Source: Candidatus Methylomirabilota bacterium
Lineage (GTDB): Bacteria > Methylomirabilota > Methylomirabilia > Rokubacteriales > CSP1-6
NCBI GenBank assembly: GCA_036001065.1
Contig: DASYUQ010000162.1
Coordinates: 1-57,392 of the forward strand
Direction of reading: 5' to 3'
DNA length: 57,392 bases
Shown here: positions 1-10,923 of the stretch, piece by piece
Layout of the letters: every line of letters starts with the position of its first letter
How positions within the stretch are numbered: the stretch's first letter is position 1
Program-made: the position numbers and the translations under genes
Notes under the pieces: model-generated
Database searches by the model: none
What the model saw: only the letters and a program-made list of their open reading frames with translations
Told to the model about the DNA's origin: nothing

Positions 1-2
1 CG

Positions 3-1016
3 GGCGGCGCCGGGCTCGCGGACCCGGGCGCGGTCGTCGCGCGGATCGCGGCGATCCCAGGCGTCCGCTCGGCGACGCCCTTCGTCCACCAGCAGGCGCT
101 CTTCACCACGCCGGGCGGCGGCTCCCACGGCGGTCTCGTTCGCGGCATCGATCTCCGCACGCCGGCCGTGGTCCAGGACATTCGCTCGCAGCTCCGCAGC
201 GGGACCCTCGAGCCCGTCGAGCGCGGCGAGCCGGCGATCCTGCTCGGGCGTGAGCTCGCCCGGGCGCTCGGCGTCCTGCCGGGCGACACGGTGACGGTGA
301 TCTCGCCGAAGGGCGCGCTGACGGCCGTCGGCATGGTGCCGAAGATGCGCCGGTACACCGTCGCGGGGACCTTCGAGGTCGGTATGTACGAGTTCGACGC
401 CTCGTTCGCCTACCTCGCGCTGCCGGTGGCGCAGGAGTTCGCCGGGCTCGCGGGCGTCACGGGCATCGAGGTCAAGCTCGCCGACGCGTTCGACGCCAAG
501 CGCGTGGGGCGCGCGGTCGTCGCCGCGCTCGGGTTCCCGTACTGGGTCCGCGACTGGATGGACATGAACCGGAGCCTCTTCGCCGCGCTCCAGCTCGAGA
601 AGCTCGCGCTGTTCGTGATCGTGACGATCATCGTCCTCGTGGCGGCGTTCGCCATCATCGGCCACCTCGTCCTGCTCGTCGCGGAGAAGCGCAAGGAGAT
701 CGGGGTCCTCAAGGCCATCGGCGCCTCGCGGCAGTCCGTCACCGCGACGTTCTTCGCCGTGGGGATGGCGATCGGCGTCGCGGGCACGGTCGCCGGCAGC
801 GTCGTTGGTCTCCTGATCATCTGGGTGCAGAACACCTACAAGGTGATTCGCCTCGCCAGCGACGTCTACCAGATCGACTACCTGCCGATGAAGCTGACGC
901 TGTCGGACGGGCTCATGGTGGTCGGCGCGACGCTCTTCCTCTCGTTTCTCGCGACGATCATCCCGGCGCGTCGGGCGGGCGCGCTCGAGCCGGTGGACGT
1001 CCTGAGGTACGAGTGA
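3..1016 (+). CDS. LolC/LolE-like ABC transporter permease, 5' truncated by window edge
   Basis: Inner-membrane permease of the MacB/LolCE (FtsX) type, probably releasing lipoproteins from the inner membrane for transfer to the outer membrane. The frame is already open at base 3, so the N-terminal membrane helix and part of the periplasmic domain lie outside the window; 337 residues are visible. A periplasmic core-like region is followed by a hydrophobic helix (around nt 600-680), the EKRKEIGVLKAIGAS signature of FtsX-type coupling loops, two further hydrophobic stretches, and the typical end [18 protein letters not shown]. The stop overlaps the GTG start of the ATPase gene by 4 nt, which supports a permease-ATPase pair. 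A MacB-type exporter permease is the main alternative. Confidence 0.85.
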   Translation, partial: GGAGLADPGAVVARIAAIPGVRSATPFVHQQALFTTPGGGSHGGLVRGIDLRTPAVVQDIRSQLRSGTLEPVERGEPAILLGRELARALGVLPGDTVTVISPKGALTAVGMVPKMRRYTVAGTFEVGMYEFDASFAYLALPVAQEFAGLAGVTGIEVKLADAFDAKRVGRAVVAALGFPYWVRDWMDMNRSLFAALQLEKLALFVIVTIIVLVAAFAIIGHLVLLVAEKRKEIGVLKAIGASRQSVTATFFAVGMAIGVAGTVAGSVVGLLIIWVQNTYKVIRLASDVYQIDYLPMKLTLSDGLMVVGATLFLSFLATIIPARRAGALEPVDVLRYE

Positions 1017-1708
1017 GCGAGCCGCTCCTGGTCGCCGAGGAGCTGGAGAAGGAGTATCGGACGGGCCCCGAAGTTGTGCGCGTCCTTCGGGGTGCGAGCC
1101 TCGTCGTGCGACCGGGCGAGATCGTCGCGCTCGTGGGCGCGTCGGGCGTCGGCAAGTCCACGCTCCTCCACCTCCTCGGCGCGCTCGACCGGCCCACGGC
1201 GGGCCGCGTCCTCTTCCGTGGCGAGGACCTGTTCGCACGCGGCGAGGCGGGGCTTGCCCACTACCGGCGAGAGGACGTCGGCTTCGTCTTCCAGTTTTAC
1301 AACCTGCTCGGCGAGCTGTCCGCGCTCGAGAACGCCATGATCCCGGCGCTCCTCCTGCGGAAGCCCTCCGCCCAGGCGCGGGAGTTGGCCGCGGCCGCGC
1401 TCGCCGAGGTCGGCCTGGCCGACCGGCTGCGCCATTACCCGGGCGAGCTGTCGGGCGGCGAGCAGCAGCGCGTTGCGATCGCGCGGGCCCTCACGAATGG
1501 CCCCAGACTGGTTCTCGCCGACGAGCCCACGGGCAATCTAGACCCGAAGACGAGCGAGGTCATCTACGACCTGTTCCTCAGGCTCCAGGTCGAGCGCGGC
1601 ATCGCCTTCCTCGTCGCGACCCACAATCCCGACCTGGCGCAGAAGGCCGAGCGGGGATACCGGCTCGTCGAGGGGCGGGCCCGGGAGATCGACGCGGGTG
1701 CCGGCTGA
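1013..1708 (+). CDS. lolD: LolD-like ABC transporter ATP-binding protein
   Basis: ATPase that powers the preceding permease; by family, lipoprotein release (LolCDE) or MacB-type export. The 231 residues are the usual length. Visible are Walker [10 protein letters not shown] (about residues 42-50), a Q-loop (FQFYNLL), the ABC signature [15 protein letters not shown], Walker [14 protein letters not shown] and the H-loop (ATHNPDLA). The GTG start overlaps the permease stop (GTGA). The closest look is LolD/MacB; substrate cannot be read from the ATPase alone, but the neighbouring bamA/lpx cluster favours an envelope role. Confidence 0.9.
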   Translation: MSEPLLVAEELEKEYRTGPEVVRVLRGASLVVRPGEIVALVGASGVGKSTLLHLLGALDRPTAGRVLFRGEDLFARGEAGLAHYRREDVGFVFQFYNLLGELSALENAMIPALLLRKPSAQARELAAAALAEVGLADRLRHYPGELSGGEQQRVAIARALTNGPRLVLADEPTGNLDPKTSEVIYDLFLRLQVERGIAFLVATHNPDLAQKAERGYRLVEGRAREIDAGAG

Positions 1709-1890
1709 GCACGGTGACGGCCGGGCCGCTCCGGGGCGAGAAGACGCGCGACGTTTCGCGCAGTTACTCGCGCGTGGAGAAAAAGGCTAGCCGGGGTGTT
1801 GCCTGCTGGGCTATACTGCAGTCAGTCACTAACTAGGCGTCGCCGAAAGAGAATTCCGTCCCGGCGACTCGGGAAGGGGTGGTCAAGCCA
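1709..1890 (+). promoter_or_regulatory. intergenic leader of clpC with a possible -10 box
   Basis: This 182-base gap holds no convincing gene. TATACT at 1812-1817 resembles a sigma-70 -10 box, but no good -35 lies 16-18 nt upstream. No CIRCE or CtsR-like operator is visible. GGAAGGGG at 1872-1879 is a ribosome-binding site for clpC. Confidence 0.35.
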
Positions 1891-4338
1891 GTGTTTGAAC
1901 GATTCACCGAGCGGGCGCGACGGGTCATCATTCTGGCACGTGAGGAAGCGGGCCGTTTCCGTCACGATTTCGTCGGCACAGAGCACGTTCTCCTCGGCCT
2001 GATTCGCGACGGCGAGGGGATCGCGACCGCCGTCCTCCAACGTCTGGGCCTCCGGCTCGAGACGGTGAAGGCGGAGGTCGAGCGGGCCTTGGCCGGCTTC
2101 CCCAAGACGCTCACGTTCGGTGAAGTGCCCTTCACGCCGCAGGCCAAGCGCGTCCTCGAACTCTCGATCGAAGAGGCCCGCCAGCTCGGCCACAACTACA
2201 TCGGCACCGAGCACCTCCTCCTCGGCCTGATGAAGGAAGGCCAGTCGATCGCCGCGAAGATTCTCGAGTCGCTCGGTGCGCGTCTGGACGAGGTCCGGCA
2301 GGAGACGCTCGCGCTCCTCGGCGACCAGTACTACCCGCGGCCCAAGAAGCGGTCGCAGACGCCCGTCCTCGACGAGTTTGCCCGTGACCTCACGCAGCTG
2401 GCCCGCGAGGGTAAGCTGGATCCGGTCATCGGGCGTGAGCAGGAGATCGAGCGCGTCATCCAGATCCTGGCCCGGCGCACGAAGAACAACCCGGTGCTGA
2501 TCGGCGAGCCGGGCGTGGGCAAGACGGCCATCGTCGAGGGCCTCGCTCAGAAGATCGTCAACCACGACGTGCCCGACGTGCTCGTGAACAAGCGGCTGCT
2601 CCAGCTCGACCTGGGCGCGCTGGTCGCCGGCACCAAGTACCGGGGCCAGTTCGAAGAGCGCCTCAAGGCGGTGATGAAGGAGATCCGCCAGTCGGAGAAC
2701 GTCGTCCTGTTCCTCGACGAGCTGCACACGCTCATCGGTGCCGGCGCCGCCGAAGGGGCGATTGACGCCTCGAACATGCTCAAACCAGCGCTGTCGCGCG
2801 GCGAGATCCAGACGATTGGCGCGACGACGCTCGACGAGTACCGCAAGTACATCGAGAAGGACGGCGCCCTGGAGCGCCGCTTCCAGCCCGTCCTCGTGAA
2901 GGCGCCGTCGGTGCCGGAGGCGATCGAGATCATCCGGGGCCTGCGCCACAAGTACGAGGCGCACCACCGCGTCAAGATCACGGAGCAAGCCATCACGGCG
3001 GCCGTCAATCTCGCCGATCGCTACATCACGGACCGTCAACTTCCGGACAAAGCGATCGACGTCATCGACGAGGCGTCTTCGAGGACGCGGCTCATGGCGT
3101 TGACGCCGCCGCCCGAGGTGAAGGAGATCGAGAAGGAGCTGGAGCGGGTGATCCGCGAGAAGGACATGTACCTGGAGGCCCAGGAGTTCGAGAAGGCTGC
3201 CTCGCTCCGCGAAAAGGAGAAGATCCTCCGCCATCGCGAGGAGGAGCTGAAGCGGGAGTGGGAGAAGAACAAGGGCAAGGGCAAGCAGCTGGTCGAGGAA
3301 GAGGACATCGAGTTCATCGTCTCCCGCTGGACGGGCATCCCGCTGGCCAAGCTCGAGGAGAAGGAGTCCGCGAAGCTGGCGCGCATGGAGGAGGCGCTGC
3401 ACGGGCGGATCATCGGCCAGGCCGCCGCCGTGGCCGCCGTGTCCCGGGCCATCCGGCGCTCGCGGGCGGGCCTCAAGGACGCCAAGCGGCCGGTGGGCTC
3501 GTTCATCTTCCTGGGCCCGACCGGCGTCGGCAAGACGGAGCTGGCCCGGGCGCTGGCCGAGTACCTTTTCGGTGACGAGAACGCGCTGGTCCGCGTCGAC
3601 ATGTCGGAGTACATGGAGAAGTTCTCCGTCTCGCGCCTGCTGGGGGCGCCGCCCGGCTACGTCGGCTACGAGGAGGGCGGGTTCCTGACTGAGAAGGTGC
3701 GGCGGCGCCCGTACTCGGTGGTGCTCTTTGACGAGATCGAAAAGGCCCACCCGGACGTCTTCAACATGCTGCTCCAGGTATTGGACGACGGCCGGCTGAC
3801 GGACTCGCTCGGGCACGTCGTCGATTTCAAGAACACGATCCTGATCATGACGTCGAATCTCGGCACCGGCCTGATCGGCAAGCGCGTGTCGCCGGGCTTC
3901 CTCCAGGAGTCAGACGAGCAGTCGTACGAGAAGATGAAGGACCGCGTGATGGAGGAGCTCAAGCGGACGTTCCGCCCGGAGTTCCTCAACCGGGTTGACG
4001 AGATCGTGGTCTTCCACGCCTTGACCGCGGAGCACATCAAGGCGATCATCCGGTTGATGATCCGGCGCATCAACAAGCAGCTTTCGGACAGGGGCATCGA
4101 GCTGGTCCTGACGCCGGCCGCGGAGGACATGCTGGTCGAGAAGGGGTACGACGCCACCTACGGAGCCCGACAGCTCAGGCGGACCATCCAGAAGCACATC
4201 GAGGACCCCCTGGCGGAGGCGATCGTCCGCGGTCAGATTCCGGAGAGCGCGCGGATCGAGGTGGACGTCGAAGGGGGTAACTTCGTCTTCCGCGAGGCCC
4301 AGGCCGCCGACGCGCCTCTCGAGCTTGCAGAACACTAG
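1891..4338 (+). CDS. clpC: ClpC ATP-dependent unfoldase
   Basis: AAA+ Hsp100 unfoldase that feeds proteins to ClpP. Domains in order: two Clp-N repeats (about 1-145), AAA+ D1 with Walker A GEPGVGKT (near 205) and Walker [11 protein letters not shown] (near 271), a UVR motif in the middle (about 426-455) that marks ClpC rather than ClpA or ClpB, AAA+ D2 with GPTGVGKTE (near 542) and [11 protein letters not shown], and the small D2 C-terminal domain. The GTG at 1891 is preferred because it gives the family N-terminus [11 protein letters not shown] and sits 11 nt after AGGGG; the in-frame GTG at 1879 overlaps the ribosome-binding site. No ctsR, mcsA or mcsB is next to it. It is monocistronic in appearance, with its own leader. 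Confidence 0.96.
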   Translation: MFERFTERARRVIILAREEAGRFRHDFVGTEHVLLGLIRDGEGIATAVLQRLGLRLETVKAEVERALAGFPKTLTFGEVPFTPQAKRVLELSIEEARQLGHNYIGTEHLLLGLMKEGQSIAAKILESLGARLDEVRQETLALLGDQYYPRPKKRSQTPVLDEFARDLTQLAREGKLDPVIGREQEIERVIQILARRTKNNPVLIGEPGVGKTAIVEGLAQKIVNHDVPDVLVNKRLLQLDLGALVAGTKYRGQFEERLKAVMKEIRQSENVVLFLDELHTLIGAGAAEGAIDASNMLKPALSRGEIQTIGATTLDEYRKYIEKDGALERRFQPVLVKAPSVPEAIEIIRGLRHKYEAHHRVKITEQAITAAVNLADRYITDRQLPDKAIDVIDEASSRTRLMALTPPPEVKEIEKELERVIREKDMYLEAQEFEKAASLREKEKILRHREEELKREWEKNKGKGKQLVEEEDIEFIVSRWTGIPLAKLEEKESAKLARMEEALHGRIIGQAAAVAAVSRAIRRSRAGLKDAKRPVGSFIFLGPTGVGKTELARALAEYLFGDENALVRVDMSEYMEKFSVSRLLGAPPGYVGYEEGGFLTEKVRRRPYSVVLFDEIEKAHPDVFNMLLQVLDDGRLTDSLGHVVDFKNTILIMTSNLGTGLIGKRVSPGFLQESDEQSYEKMKDRVMEELKRTFRPEFLNRVDEIVVFHALTAEHIKAIIRLMIRRINKQLSDRGIELVLTPAAEDMLVEKGYDATYGARQLRRTIQKHIEDPLAEAIVRGQIPESARIEVDVEGGNFVFREAQAADAPLELAEH

Positions 4339-4367
4339 TCAAAAGTTCGCGCGAGCCTGAGCGGCCG

Positions 4368-6620
4368 GTGAGGATCAGGGGGAGAGTGCGCCTCTCCATT
4401 TTTTTTGCGTGCGTGGCCCTGTTCGTTCCCACCGGGCGGGCGCCGGCGCAGCAGCGTTCCATCCTCGTGAAAGAGATCGGCGTCGAGGGCAACCGCCGGG
4501 TCCAGGAGGCGGTGATTCTCGGCCGGGTCCAGACCAAGATCGGCTCGCCTTTCAACCCCTCCCAGCTCAGCGAAGACCTCCGGTCGATCTTCGGCCTCGG
4601 CTTCTTCGACGACGTCCAGCTCAAGGTCGAGGACTTTGAGGGAGGCGTCAGGGTGATCTTCGTCGTCGTCGAGCGCCCTTTCGTGCGCGACGTCGACTTC
4701 GTGGGGAATAAGAAGGTCACGACGAGCGAATTACAAGATAAGATCGACATCAAGCTCGGCAGCGTCTACAACCCCGTCGATGTCCAGAAGGCCAAGGAAA
4801 GGCTGACCGAGTTCTACGAGCAAGAGGGGTACTTCGAAGTGCAGATCACGCCGGAGGTGGAGAAGTTCACCGACGGCGACGTGCGGGTGGTCTTCAGCAT
4901 CAACGAGGGGCGGCGGATCACCATCGACCGCATCGTGATCCACGGCAACAAGGGCCTCACCGACCGCGAGATCAAGAAGGCGCTGGTGACGCGGGAGCGC
5001 GAGTACTTCATCTTTCGGGCCAAGCTCCAGCGCCAGAGGCTCGACGAGGACGTCGAACGCATCCTGGCCCTCTACAACGATCACGGCTATGTCCAGGCGC
5101 GGGTCGACGGATACGACATCGCCGTCGATCGGGAGAAGGCGCGGGTGACGCTCACGTTCAACGTGGTGGAGGGCCTCCAGTACCGGGTGGGCGAGATCAC
5201 GATCACCGGGGTGACGCTCTTCCCGGAAAGCGAGGTGCGTCGCCTGGTCACGCTCGCGCCCGGCGACGTCTACTCCCGGACCAAGCTGCGCGACAGCATC
5301 CGGCAGATCACCGACCTCTACAGCACCATCGGCCGGGCCTCGGCGGACATCACTCCCAAGACGGACCAGATCCAGGCCACGGCCAAGGTGAATATCTTCC
5401 TCGAGATCAGCGAGGGCCCCGAGGTCTACGTGGAGCGCATCAACATCAGCGGGAACCTCCGCTCGCAGGACAAGATTCTGCGGCGGGAGGTCCCGATGGC
5501 CGAGGGTGATCTGTTCACGCTGCAGAAGCTGCAGCGGGCGCGCCAGCGCCTGCTGAACCTGGGATACTTCGAGAACGTCGACGTGAACGCCCAGCCCGGC
5601 TCCGACAAGACCCGGATCATCGTCAACATCGAGGTCACCGAGCGGCCGACCGGCATCTTCAGCATCGGCGGCGGCTACTCCTCGGTCGACAGCTTCATCG
5701 GCACCATCGACCTGTCGCAGCGCAACTTCCTGGGGCGCGGCTGGGAAGCGGCGATCCGCATCCGGGCGGGAGCCAACACCCAGCAGGGCATCATCAGCTT
5801 CACCGAGCCCTGGCTCTTCGACCGGCCATTGTCGGCGGGCTTCGATATCTTCAACACCGTCCGCGAGTTCATCGAGTACGACTACGACACGCTGGGCGGC
5901 GGCCTGCGGCTGAGCCATCCGTTCGCGGAGTACTGGCGCTGGCACACGGGCTATCGCATCAGCCGCGACATCATCAGCCACCTCCGGGACGAGTCGGACC
6001 CGACGCTCCGCGACGAGGAGGGCACCCGGGTGACGTCGCTCGTTTCCGGGGCGCTGACGCGGGAGAGCCGCGACAGCGTCATCGCCCCCACCCGGGGCGG
6101 ACAGGTATCGCTGAACGTGGACTTCGCCGGGCTTGGCGGCGACTCGAAGTTCGTGAAGACGGTGGCGTCCACCAGCTACTTCCACCCGATCTGGCTCGGT
6201 CACGTCCTTTCCGGACGAGCCGAGGCCGGCTACGGGTTCGGCTGGGCGGACGAGCCGCTACCGATCTTCGAGCGGTTCTACCTCGGCGGCCCCAACAGCA
6301 TCCGGGGCTTCAAGTTCCGGAGGGTCTCGCCGACCGACGACACGGGGCTGAGGATCGGCGGCACCAGCGAGCTGCTCGGCAATCTGGAATATATCATCCC
6401 GTTGCCGTTCAACATCCGCATCGCGGGCTTCTTCGACATCGGCAACGTTTACGGGTTCAACACGAAGTTCGATCCGACCGATCTGCGAACGGCGGCCGGG
6501 GCGGGGATCCGCTGGCTGTCTCCGTTCGGTCCGATCCGAATCGACTACGGTGTCAACCTCGATCGACGGAAGGGCGAGGACTTCGGCGCGCTGCACTTCT
6601 CGGTCGGGTCACCGTTCTAG
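4368..6620 (+). CDS. bamA: BamA outer membrane protein assembly factor
   Basis: Core of the BAM complex that folds beta-barrels into the outer membrane. 750 residues: signal peptide (about 1-27, ending near APAQQ), serial POTRA domains (about 30-425) and a C-terminal 16-strand barrel beginning near [15 protein letters not shown]. The conserved L6 motif appears as SIRGF near residue 643, and the protein ends in the aromatic Phe typical of outer-membrane barrels. It begins the bamA-ompH-lpxD-lpxA block that is conserved in many diderms. The GTG start at 4368 gives a basic n-region; GTG 4386 is also possible. Confidence 0.96.
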   Translation: MRIRGRVRLSIFFACVALFVPTGRAPAQQRSILVKEIGVEGNRRVQEAVILGRVQTKIGSPFNPSQLSEDLRSIFGLGFFDDVQLKVEDFEGGVRVIFVVVERPFVRDVDFVGNKKVTTSELQDKIDIKLGSVYNPVDVQKAKERLTEFYEQEGYFEVQITPEVEKFTDGDVRVVFSINEGRRITIDRIVIHGNKGLTDREIKKALVTREREYFIFRAKLQRQRLDEDVERILALYNDHGYVQARVDGYDIAVDREKARVTLTFNVVEGLQYRVGEITITGVTLFPESEVRRLVTLAPGDVYSRTKLRDSIRQITDLYSTIGRASADITPKTDQIQATAKVNIFLEISEGPEVYVERINISGNLRSQDKILRREVPMAEGDLFTLQKLQRARQRLLNLGYFENVDVNAQPGSDKTRIIVNIEVTERPTGIFSIGGGYSSVDSFIGTIDLSQRNFLGRGWEAAIRIRAGANTQQGIISFTEPWLFDRPLSAGFDIFNTVREFIEYDYDTLGGGLRLSHPFAEYWRWHTGYRISRDIISHLRDESDPTLRDEEGTRVTSLVSGALTRESRDSVIAPTRGGQVSLNVDFAGLGGDSKFVKTVASTSYFHPIWLGHVLSGRAEAGYGFGWADEPLPIFERFYLGGPNSIRGFKFRRVSPTDDTGLRIGGTSELLGNLEYIIPLPFNIRIAGFFDIGNVYGFNTKFDPTDLRTAAGAGIRWLSPFGPIRIDYGVNLDRRKGEDFGALHFSVGSPF

Positions 6621-6629
6621 GAGGGTGGC

Positions 6630-7187
6630 ATGAAGGGAGTAGGGGCCGGGGCCGTCATCGGTGCGGGCGCTCTCACCTTGGGGGCTCTGGGGTGGGCGCA
6701 GGCTCCGGCGCAGCCGGTATCGTCGCCGAAGATCGTGTACATCGACGTCTCGCGCGTGCTCGCCCGCTCGGCGGCCGGCGTGGCGGCGCGGGAGCAGCTC
6801 GAGAAGGAGAAGGCGGTGATGCAGAAGGAGATGGACGTCAAACGCCTGGAGATCGACAAGCTCCGCGACGAGCTGGACAAGAAGAGCGCCCTGCTGACCG
6901 GCGAGGCTCGCCGCGAGAAGGAGGAGACGCTCGAGCGCAAGCGGCGCGATGCCACCCGACTGGCCGACGACTTCCAGCGCGAGCTGGCGCGGAAGGAGCA
7001 ACAGCTCGCCGCCCGGGTCCTGCAGGATCTCTCCGGCGTCATCGACCGCATCGGCAAGGAGAGGGGATACTACATGATCGTGGAGCGGCGGGGCGCCGGC
7101 GTGCTCTACAGCGCCCCCGAGGCCGACCTCACCGAGGAGATCATCCGCGCCTACGACCAGGAGTCGGCGCCGAAGGGGAAGAAGTAA
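6630..7187 (+). CDS. OmpH/Skp family periplasmic chaperone
   Basis: Periplasmic holdase that carries unfolded outer-membrane proteins to BamA. 185 residues: an N-terminal signal peptide (about 1-23), then [15 protein letters not shown], the typical first strand, a long charged coiled-coil arm (about 45-130, rich in E, K and R) and the return segment ending [28 protein letters not shown], all classical OmpH features. GAGGGTGGC 9 nt upstream is a good ribosome-binding site. It lies 9 nt after bamA and 5 nt before lpxD, so it is operonic. Confidence 0.93.
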   Translation: MKGVGAGAVIGAGALTLGALGWAQAPAQPVSSPKIVYIDVSRVLARSAAGVAAREQLEKEKAVMQKEMDVKRLEIDKLRDELDKKSALLTGEARREKEETLERKRRDATRLADDFQRELARKEQQLAARVLQDLSGVIDRIGKERGYYMIVERRGAGVLYSAPEADLTEEIIRAYDQESAPKGKK

Positions 7188-7192
7188 CCGCG

Positions 7193-8266
7193 ATGGGAGA
7201 AGGGGTCGGCCTCACACTGGGCCAGATCGCCGCGGCGCTGGGAGCCACGCTCGAAGGAGATCCCTCCCGCATCGTCATCGGAGTGGCGCCGCTGGATTCC
7301 GCGGGTCCGACGCACATCTCGTTCCTGACCGATCCGCGCTATGGCCAGGCGGCGCGCGCCTCGCGGGCGGGCGCCTTCATCGCCCCTGCCGACGTCACCG
7401 GCCTGCCGGCGCCGACGCTCCGCTGTCAGTCCCCGCGGCTGGCCCTGGTGGACCTCCTTGCGCTCTTCCATCCGCCCGCCGCGGTGGTGCCCGGCGTCCA
7501 CCCGTCCGCGATCGTCGCCCCCGGCGCCCGGGTGGCGCCGACCGCGTCCGTGGGGGCGCTCGCGGTCGTGGAGTCGGGCGCCCTGATCGGCCCCGGCGTG
7601 CGGCTTCATCCGCTGGTGTACGTCGGCGCCGGCGCCGAGATCGGCGAGGCCTCGGTCCTCTATCCGCACGTCGTCGTCCGGGAGGGGGTGCGGGTGGGCC
7701 GCCGCGTGGTGGTGCACCCGGGCGCGGTGATCGGCGCCGACGGATTCGGGTACGCCTTCGACGGCACGCGCCACCGGAAGATCCCGCAGGTGGGAGGGGT
7801 GCGGATCGAGGACGACGTGGAGATCGGCGCCAACACGACGATCGACCGGGCGACGCTCGGCGAGACCGTGGTCGGCCAGGGCACGAAGATCGACAATTTG
7901 GTGCAGGTCGGTCATAACGTCGAGATCGGCGAGCATTCGCTTCTGATCGCCCAGGTCGGGATCTCCGGATCCAGCCGCCTGGGACGGGGAGTGACGCTGG
8001 CCGGCCAAGTGGGCGTGGCCGATCACGTCACCATCGGCGACGGCGCCATGGTCGGCGCCCAGTCGGGAGTGCACGCGGACATCGCCGCCGGCGAGAAGGT
8101 CCTCGGCACGCCGGTGCGGCCGCTGACGCAGAGTAAGCGCATCTATCTGGCCGAGGGGCAGCTCCCGGACCTGGTACGCCGGATGCGCACGCTCGAGCGT
8201 CGCCTGGCACGGATCGAGGCTCGCCTGGGCGGCCCGGCCGCTGGAGAGACGGATGACGACGCCTGA
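7193..8266 (+). CDS. lpxD: LpxD UDP-3-O-acylglucosamine N-acyltransferase
   Basis: Third step of lipid A synthesis: adds an acyl chain from acyl-ACP to the 2-amine of UDP-3-O-acylglucosamine, in the cytoplasm. 357 residues with an N-terminal uridine-binding domain (ISFLTDPRY motif), a left-handed beta-helix of hexapeptide repeats (about 95-330) and a C-terminal helix. The catalytic His sits in [10 protein letters not shown] near residue 240, and [10 protein letters not shown] and [10 protein letters not shown] are family motifs. The ATG at 7193 follows the ompH stop by 5 nt. The 3' end overlaps lpxA by 14 nt. fabZ, often placed between lpxD and lpxA, is absent. Confidence 0.96.
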   Translation: MGEGVGLTLGQIAAALGATLEGDPSRIVIGVAPLDSAGPTHISFLTDPRYGQAARASRAGAFIAPADVTGLPAPTLRCQSPRLALVDLLALFHPPAAVVPGVHPSAIVAPGARVAPTASVGALAVVESGALIGPGVRLHPLVYVGAGAEIGEASVLYPHVVVREGVRVGRRVVVHPGAVIGADGFGYAFDGTRHRKIPQVGGVRIEDDVEIGANTTIDRATLGETVVGQGTKIDNLVQVGHNVEIGEHSLLIAQVGISGSSRLGRGVTLAGQVGVADHVTIGDGAMVGAQSGVHADIAAGEKVLGTPVRPLTQSKRIYLAEGQLPDLVRRMRTLERRLARIEARLGGPAAGETDDDA

Positions 8267-9110
8267 GACCATCCATCCGACGGCGCTCGTGGATCCGAAG
8301 GCCACGCTCGGCGCGGGCGTGCGCGTCGGCGCGTTTTCGATCATCGGGCCGGAGGTGACTCTCGGCGCCGGAGTGGAGATCGGGCACCACGTGGTGCTCG
8401 AGGGACGCGTGGTCCTGGAGCCGCGGGTCAAGGTGGGCCACGGCGCCGTGATCGGCGGCGAGCCGCAAGACGTGAAGTTCAAACCGGGAACGCCGTCGGG
8501 GGTGAGGATTGGCGCGGAGACGGTCGTCCGGGAGTACGTCACCATTCACCGGGCGACGCAGCCGGAGGGCTGGACGGAGATCGGCACCCGCTGCCTCATC
8601 ATGGCGCTCAGCCACATCGCGCACGACTGCCGAGTGGGCCACGGCGTCATCATCATCAACTACGCAGGCATCACCGGCCACTGCCAGATCGGCGACCACG
8701 CGACGATCGGCGGCTACACGGGTATCGTCCCCTTCGTGCGGGTGGGCGCCTACGCGTACATGGGCGGGTGCGGCAAGATCACCGCCGACCTGCCGCCCTT
8801 CATGCTCGCCGACGGCACGCCGGCGACGGTGCGCGGCGTGAACGTCATCGGCCTCCGCCGGGCCGGCATTGCCGCGCCCGACCGGCGCGCGCTGCAGGAG
8901 GCGTACCGCCTCCTCTACCGGGCCGGTCTCAGCCCCGGTAAGGCGCTCGAGCGCATTCGCGCCGAGCTGCCCGCCAATCCACTGGTGGAGCAGTTGATCC
9001 AGTTCGTGGCGTCGTCGCGGCGGGGCATCTGCCCTCCGCCCGGCGGCTGGCGCGACTCGGCCGCCGGCGGGGACGCCACCGAGGACGCCGAGCGTGAGAG
9101 GGTGATCTGA
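8253..9110 (+). CDS. lpxA: LpxA UDP-GlcNAc acyltransferase
   Basis: First step of lipid A synthesis: transfers a 3-hydroxyacyl chain to the 3 position of UDP-GlcNAc (or to a 3-amino analogue in some bacteria). 285 residues: hexapeptide-repeat left-handed helix, then a C-terminal helical domain beginning near [10 protein letters not shown]. Catalytic His124 is in HIAHDC. The tail after [10 protein letters not shown] is about 25 residues longer than usual and rich in D and E. Overlaps lpxD by 14 nt and shares TGATG with the following oxidoreductase gene. That neighbour raises the question of whether this LpxA accepts a 3-amino sugar. Confidence 0.95.
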   Translation: MTTPETIHPTALVDPKATLGAGVRVGAFSIIGPEVTLGAGVEIGHHVVLEGRVVLEPRVKVGHGAVIGGEPQDVKFKPGTPSGVRIGAETVVREYVTIHRATQPEGWTEIGTRCLIMALSHIAHDCRVGHGVIIINYAGITGHCQIGDHATIGGYTGIVPFVRVGAYAYMGGCGKITADLPPFMLADGTPATVRGVNVIGLRRAGIAAPDRRALQEAYRLLYRAGLSPGKALERIRAELPANPLVEQLIQFVASSRRGICPPPGGWRDSAAGGDATEDAERERVI

Positions 9111-10135
9111 TGGCTGGATCGGGGCGCATTCGCGCGGGCGTGGTCGGCGTCGGGCACATGGGCCAGTACCACGCCCGGGTGTACGCGGAACTGTGGGACG
9201 TCGACCTGGTGGGGGTCACCGACATCGACGGCGACCGGGCGGCCGAGGTCGCCCGGCACTACGACACGCTGGCCTTCACCGACCATCGCGACCTCATCGG
9301 CCGGGTCGACGTCGTCAGCGTCTCGGTGCCCACCGAGCAGCACTTCCACGTCGCCCGGGACCTGCTGGAGGCGGGCGTTGGCGTGCTCGTCGAGAAGCCG
9401 ATGACGCCCACGCTCGAGGAGGCCCGCGAGCTGTTCGCCGTCGCGCGCGGCGCGGGGGCCGCCCTCCAGGTCGGCCATGTGGAGCGGTTCAACGGCGCCG
9501 TCCAGGAGCTGCGGAAGATCGTCGAGTACCCCATCCTGGTCGAGTCGCGGCGCCTGGGGCCATTCGTTCCGCGCGCCCAGAAGGACACCGTGGTGATGGA
9601 TCTCATGATCCACGACCTCGACATCGTGCTGGCCCTGGTGCCGGGCCGCCCGCTCCGGCTCACGGCGTTCGGCGCCTCCGTACACTCGGACGTCACCGAC
9701 GTCGCCAACGTGCAGCTCTGGTTCGAGAGCGGCACGATCGCCACCATCACCGCGAGCCGGGCCACCGAGGAGAAGATCCGCACGCTGGCCATCACCCAGC
9801 CCGATGCCTACATCGTGCTCGACTACCTCGTGCAGGACATCCAGATCCACCGGCGCGCCGCGCAAGAAGCCACCCCGAACCGCGAGGCGATCCGTTACCG
9901 GCAGGCCTCCTTCGTCGAGCACCTGTTCGTGCACAAGGACAACCCCCTCAAGCTCGAGATCGTGCACCTGATCCGGACCGTGCAGCGCATGCGCGCCGGC
10001 GAGCCGGTCGATCTGGCCGAGGCCGAGGACCTCCGCTCGCTGGCGATGGCGCTCGAGATCGAGCGCATGATCCGCGACGGCCGCTGCGAGACCGTCTTTC
10101 CTCCGGACTGGCCGTGGAGCGCGGTCTCGGCCTGA
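9110..10135 (+). CDS. Gfo/Idh/MocA family NAD(P)-dependent oxidoreductase
   Basis: Sugar or nucleotide-sugar dehydrogenase by fold. 341 residues: N-terminal Rossmann domain with GVVGVGHMGQYHAR (about 8-21), the catalytic-loop VEKPMTPT, and a C-terminal alpha/beta domain with MDLMIHDLDIVLAL supplying the conserved His-Asp. It sits between lpxA and lpxI in a tight overlap chain, so a role in lipid A or LPS sugar modification is likely. One candidate is a GnnA-like UDP-GlcNAc 3-dehydrogenase, but no GnnB-type aminotransferase is adjacent. Substrate is not determinable from sequence here. Confidence 0.88.
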   Translation: MAGSGRIRAGVVGVGHMGQYHARVYAELWDVDLVGVTDIDGDRAAEVARHYDTLAFTDHRDLIGRVDVVSVSVPTEQHFHVARDLLEAGVGVLVEKPMTPTLEEARELFAVARGAGAALQVGHVERFNGAVQELRKIVEYPILVESRRLGPFVPRAQKDTVVMDLMIHDLDIVLALVPGRPLRLTAFGASVHSDVTDVANVQLWFESGTIATITASRATEEKIRTLAITQPDAYIVLDYLVQDIQIHRRAAQEATPNREAIRYRQASFVEHLFVHKDNPLKLEIVHLIRTVQRMRAGEPVDLAEAEDLRSLAMALEIERMIRDGRCETVFPPDWPWSAVSA

Positions 10136-10923
10136 TGTGCGGCGCCGGCGTCCTGCCGGCGCTCATCGCGGGCCGGGCACGGCGTCAGGGATGGCGCCTG
10201 GTGGCCTTCACGTTCCCCGGCGCCCCCGACATGAGCGGGCAGGCCGACCGCACCATCCCCAGTCGCTTCACCGATGCCGGCCCCATCCTGGAGTCCTTTC
10301 AGGAAGAGGGCGTGTCGGCCGCGGTCCTGTGCGGCAAGTTCGCGATGCGCGACGTGCTCCGGGCGGAGGCCGAGGACGCCGTCGCCCGCGAGATGGCCGC
10401 CCGCGCGGGGTCGCGTATCGACGTGAAGCTCGTGGAGATCGTCATCTCCACCTTCGCGTCGGTGGGGGTGGAGGTGCTCGACCAGCGGACGTTCCTCGCC
10501 GACCTGCTCGCCACCACCGGCTGCTGGTCGCGCCGGCGGCCGACCGGCGAGGAGTGGGACGAGATTCGCCGCGGGCTCGGGCTGGCGCGCATGATGGCCG
10601 ACGCCCGGATCGGGCAAACGGTCGTGCTGCGCCGTGGCGCGGTCACTGCCGTCGAGGCGGCCGAGGGCACCACCGAGGCGGTCCGTCGCGGCACCGCGCT
10701 CGGGGGGCCGGGGGCGGTGATCGTCAAGGCGGCGGCGCGCGACCATGATTACCGGTTCGACACTCCGGTGATCGGCGAGGAGACCGTCGCGGTGGCGGCG
10801 GCCGGGCGGGCCGCGGTGCTCGCCGTGGAGGCGGGCCGCGTGCTCGTTCTCGACAGGGAGGCCACGGCCCGTGCCGCCGACGCGGCCGGCCTGGCGCTCG
10901 TGGGGATGGATGACGCGAGTTGA
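10114..10923 (+). CDS. lpxI: LpxI UDP-2,3-diacylglucosamine pyrophosphatase
   Basis: Hydrolyses UDP-2,3-diacylglucosamine to lipid X; a non-homologous replacement for LpxH, also known as DUF1009. 269 residues starting at GTG 10114, which retains the family opening LGLMCGAGVLPALIA; starting at ATG 10135 would cut into that first strand. Other family motifs seen: GKFAMRDVL, QTVVLRRGAVTAVEAAEGT, and the C-terminal FDTPVIGEETV with AVEAGRVLVLD. Overlaps the oxidoreductase by 22 nt and lpxB by 14 nt. Its presence fits an LpxI lineage; no lpxH or lpxG is in the window. Confidence 0.93.
   Translation: MERGLGLMCGAGVLPALIAGRARRQGWRLVAFTFPGAPDMSGQADRTIPSRFTDAGPILESFQEEGVSAAVLCGKFAMRDVLRAEAEDAVAREMAARAGSRIDVKLVEIVISTFASVGVEVLDQRTFLADLLATTGCWSRRRPTGEEWDEIRRGLGLARMMADARIGQTVVLRRGAVTAVEAAEGTTEAVRRGTALGGPGAVIVKAAARDHDYRFDTPVIGEETVAVAAAGRAAVLAVEAGRVLVLDREATARAADAAGLALVGMDDAS

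Noticed and set aside
1799-1817. strong promoter with -35 TTGCCT and -10 TATACT before clpC
   Set aside because: The spacer is only 7 nt; the -10 alone is kept as a weak candidate.
1822-3816. 664-codon open frame antisense to clpC
   Set aside because: Very GC-rich codon third positions make antisense frames long; the product is a low-complexity Leu/Arg/Asp/His-rich string with no domain, while ClpC on the plus strand is certain.
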